Position numbers and translations under genes: made by a program. DNA of 64,000 nt, taken from NCBI RefSeq assembly GCF_015355755.1, contig NZ_JACVEE010000004.1:124001-188000 (forward strand), given 5' to 3'. Of this stretch, positions 61,881 through 64,000 are shown piece after piece. The DNA is from Nocardia sp. XZ_19_385. Its GTDB lineage: Bacteria > Actinomycetota > Actinomycetes > Mycobacteriales > Mycobacteriaceae. Below the pieces are notes generated by a model that was not told where the DNA came from, did not search any database, and saw only the letters and a list, made by a program, of their open reading frames with translations. Position 1 is the stretch's first letter. Each line of letters opens with the position of its first letter.

Positions 61881-62843
61881 TCAGGGCTGGTCTTCGGGTG
61901 GGTCGGCGGCGATGCTGTCGCGGTCGGCCCACTCCAGTAGCTGCTCGATGCCGAACACCGCGTTGTCGATGTCGGCGTGCAGGTCGCCCAGTTCGGCGTA
62001 GCGCGGCGGCACGGTTTTCATGGTGAAGTCGCGCGGATCGATATCGGGGATCTCGTCCCAGCGAACCGGGGTCGAGACCGTCGCCTCCGGCACTCCGCGC
62101 ACCGAGTAGGCGGCGGCGATGGTGTGATCGCGGGCGTTCTGGTTGTAGTCGACGAACAGCAGCTTCGGATCGCGGTCCTTGCGCCACCAGGTGGTCGTCA
62201 CGTCGTCGGGTGCGCGGCGCTCGACCTCGTGCGCGAAAGCCAGCGCGGCGCGGCGGACCTCGGCGAAACCCCACTCCGGCGCGATCCGCACGTACACGTG
62301 GAGGCCGTGTCCCCCTGAGGTTTTCGGCCAGCCGACCGCACCGAGGTCGTCGAGCACCTCGTGCACCACCCCGGCCACCCGCTGCACCCGCGACCACGGG
62401 CAGTCCGGCATCGGATCCAGATCGATGCGCCACTCGTCGGGGCGCTCGGTGTCGGCGCGCCGGGAGTTCCAGGGATGGAACTCCACCGTCGACATCTGCA
62501 CTGCCCAGATCACGTCGGCCAGCTCGCTGACGCACAATTCGTCGGCGGTGCGGCTGTAGCGGGGGAAGAACACCCGGACGGTCGGAACCCACGGCGGGGC
62601 GCCCGCGGGTAGTCGCTTCTGATGGACCTTGTCCCCGGCCAGCCCCTTCGGGAAACGGTGCAGCATGCAGGGGCGGTCGCGCAACGCGTTGACGATGCCG
62701 TCGCCGACGCTCAGGTAGTACTGGACCAGGTCGAGCTTCGTCGCCCCGGTCTCGGGGAAGTACACCCGATCCGGATTCGAGATCCGCACCGTCCGATCCC
62801 CGACATCGAGCTCGATCGCGGGACTTCCAGACTTACCGGCCAC
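61881..62843 (-). CDS. Stand-alone LigD-type primase-polymerase domain protein
   Basis: A 320-residue archaeo-eukaryotic-primase-like polymerase. RTVRISNPDRVYFPETGATKLDLVQYY is the LigD-Pol start, then MLHRFPKG, VSELADVIWAVQMSTVEFHPWNSR, the metal-binding RIDLDPMPDCPW (Asp141, Asp143) and KTSGGHGLHVYVRI. LigD-Pol fills gaps with ribonucleotides in non-homologous end joining; stand-alone paralogs occur in mycobacteria (Rv3730c, Rv0269c types) and act in other repair. No ligase or Ku gene is adjacent. GTG 62843 gives the family length; ATG 62894 would add 17 residues. Confidence 0.9.
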   Translation of the reverse strand: MAGKSGSPAIELDVGDRTVRISNPDRVYFPETGATKLDLVQYYLSVGDGIVNALRDRPCMLHRFPKGLAGDKVHQKRLPAGAPPWVPTVRVFFPRYSRTADELCVSELADVIWAVQMSTVEFHPWNSRRADTERPDEWRIDLDPMPDCPWSRVQRVAGVVHEVLDDLGAVGWPKTSGGHGLHVYVRIAPEWGFAEVRRAALAFAHEVERRAPDDVTTTWWRKDRDPKLLFVDYNQNARDHTIAAAYSVRGVPEATVSTPVRWDEIPDIDPRDFTMKTVPPRYAELGDLHADIDNAVFGIEQLLEWADRDSIAADPPEDQP

Positions 62844-62903
62844 CCGTCCGACGATAGCGGGCGCGCGGCAACCGCGCTGGTCGTCGGCCGACAACGCACC
62901 ACG

Positions 62904-63083
62904 TCAGGCCGCGTCGCGCGCACCGAATTCGTACGCCCACGATCCTTCGCAGCCGCCGAACGGCAGCCCGTGCCACGCCCGCGGGCACCCGGAATTCGGG
63001 CACCGGCTGTTGGCGGCGGAGTTCGCTGTCTGCTCCCGATCCAGGCGAGCAGCCATCCATTCGTCTAGTTTCTTCGGGTCCAT
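62904..63083 (-). CDS. Small Cys/Trp-rich protein (59 residues)
   Basis: An ATG at 63083 opens a 59-codon frame: an N-terminal helix MDPKKLDEWMAARLDREQTA, then RCPNSGCPRAWHGLPFGGCE and GSWAYEFGARDAA. Four Cys (27-28 region to residue 45) and three Trp in so short a protein suggest a zinc-bound fold. High G/C at third positions in the second half supports coding. I do not recognise a family. The ribosome binding site is weak. It fills the otherwise empty 340 bp between the polymerase and recQ genes. Confidence 0.5.
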   Translation of the reverse strand: MDPKKLDEWMAARLDREQTANSAANSRCPNSGCPRAWHGLPFGGCEGSWAYEFGARDAA

Positions 63084-63180
63084 GCCATGTCAATTCCCGC
63101 TGGCAGGCCGAGATCCGCGAATCGTGCCCGATTGGTGATCCGACGGGGCGGGATTGTTATCGAGTGTGGGTCGATGCCGG

Positions 63181-64000
63181 TTAAGTGACAGATGCAAGGG
63201 CGAAGGGCAGAACAGCCGGGGCGCCTGCTTGGCGCAGGGCGTGGGCGGCGAGAGTGAGGGTCCAGCCGGTGTCGGTGAGGGCGTCGACCAAGAGGATCGG
63301 GCCGTCGACGGTCGACAGGTCCGGGATATCCCAGGAGTCGTAGAGACCGGCGACGCGGTGGGCGGAGTTGGCGGCCGACACCGGCGGATGGCCCGGCTTG
63401 GTCGGGAGGGTGCCCAGATCGCGGAGGCGGCCGACTTCGGCGAGGCGCGCGGCCATGGTGGCGGTGAGGACCGGGTAGTCGGGGTTCTCCAGCGCCATCA
63501 CGGTGGTCGGGCGGGTCGACCAATCCCAGCCGCGCAAGACCGCGATGCAGGCGTCGAAGACATTGTCCGGGATCGGGTCGTCGGGGGCATCGAGCAGGGC
63601 GCGCAAACGCTGGCCCCAGCCCAGGTCGGTGAGGCGGCCCAGCGCCCGGCCGGTCTCGGCGCCCTGGGTGATCTTGCCGGACAACGGGATCCCGAGCTTC
63701 GCCAGTCCGGTCGGCCACTGTTTGCGCGGGGCCAGATCGAGGCCGGGGCGGTCCAGGCGGGCGCGGGTGGCGGCCAGGTCGGCGGCATCGACGGTGGTGT
63801 CGGGTCGGGTGCCTGTGCAGTTGTCGCAGCGGCCGCAATCCGGGGAATTGCCTTCGAGAGCAGCCAAGCCCGGGTCGTCGAGTTGGCGGCGCAGGAAGTT
63901 CATCCGGCAGCCGGTGGTGGATTGATAGTCGACCATCGCCTGCTGTTCGACCTCGCGGGCCGCGGCCAAGCGCTCGTAGCGCTCGGCGTCGTAGGTCCAG
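63181..64000 (-). CDS. recQ: RecQ-family helicase C-terminal part with phosphoribosyltransferase-like tail (cut by window edge)
   Basis: The frame is open from the right edge to the stop at 63181, about 273 residues. It begins WTYDAERYERLAAAREVEQQAM, then has the RecQ zinc motif (CRMNFLRRQLDDPG...CGRCDNC), a helical region, and at the end VDGPILLVDALTDTGWTLTLAAHALRQAGAPAVLPFALA. The last segment is a PRPP-binding loop of type I phosphoribosyltransferases (ILLVDALxDTGxT). Some actinobacterial RecQ proteins carry such a tail; its role is unknown. The helicase motor domains lie right of the window. Confidence 0.85.
   Translation of the reverse strand, partial: WTYDAERYERLAAAREVEQQAMVDYQSTTGCRMNFLRRQLDDPGLAALEGNSPDCGRCDNCTGTRPDTTVDAADLAATRARLDRPGLDLAPRKQWPTGLAKLGIPLSGKITQGAETGRALGRLTDLGWGQRLRALLDAPDDPIPDNVFDACIAVLRGWDWSTRPTTVMALENPDYPVLTATMAARLAEVGRLRDLGTLPTKPGHPPVSAANSAHRVAGLYDSWDIPDLSTVDGPILLVDALTDTGWTLTLAAHALRQAGAPAVLPFALASVT

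Overview
The window is a high-GC actinobacterial chromosome segment, most likely from Nocardia or a close mycolic-acid-containing relative. Evidence: tig-clpP1-clpP2-clpX and valS-folC-(DUF4233)-ndk-rne-rplU-rpmA-obg-proB lie in the order known from Mycobacterium. There is an mIHF nucleoid protein, an EspG/PE/PPE-like module, a KstR-type operator, and several genes whose -10 box sits 6-7 nt before the start codon, as in leaderless transcripts. No IS element, CRISPR array, tRNA or rRNA was seen.

Layout. 0-3.5 kb: the start of a Hen1 RNA methyltransferase cut by the left edge, phosphoketolase, and an FKBP lipoprotein. 3.7-8.2 kb: trigger factor and the ClpP1P2X protease. 8.4-26.3 kb: an accessory block between the two conserved cores. 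It holds a STAS protein, a steroid delta-isomerase behind a KstR-like box, mIHF, NUDIX, FdhD/FdhF, an FHA protein, an NmrA/TetR pair with three operators, a GNAT gene with a duplicated tail, a divergent DHAP/glycerolipid module (TetR-GlpD against AgpS-like and DAG kinase-like), and an XRE-cupin regulator facing a thioredoxin-reductase-like flavoprotein. 26.5-38.7 kb: valS to proB.

39-41.4 kb: an EspG-like chaperone with a PE-like and a proline-rich PPE-like protein, without ESX core genes. 41.6-55.4 kb: the most unusual region. Seven overlapping genes encode a PEP-synthase-like enzyme, a nucleotidyltransferase-like protein, a thioester-reductase-like SDR, an enlarged NDK-like protein, an AfsA protein, a nitroreductase and a UbiA prenyltransferase. 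They are followed by a single-chain GT4 glycosyltransferase-cytochrome P450 fusion, a GT1 glycosyltransferase and an ABC-2 permease. I cannot match this gene set to a known pathway. It looks like a biosynthetic cluster for a glycosylated, oxidised, possibly prenylated AfsA-type product. Between the GT1 and the permease is a 42-bp start-to-stop remnant, suggesting that the ABC ATPase gene was deleted.

55.4-60.8 kb: a MerR gene and a four-gene operon (alpha/beta hydrolase, SDR, diiron protein, Baeyer-Villiger-type monooxygenase) resembling the mycobacterial mymA locus, behind a 13-bp-arm palindrome. 60.8-64 kb: a D-2-hydroxyacid dehydrogenase, a stand-alone LigD-type polymerase, a 59-residue Cys/Trp-rich protein and a RecQ helicase with a phosphoribosyltransferase-like tail, cut by the right edge.

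All functional calls come from reading motifs and family resemblance by eye. No database search was run.
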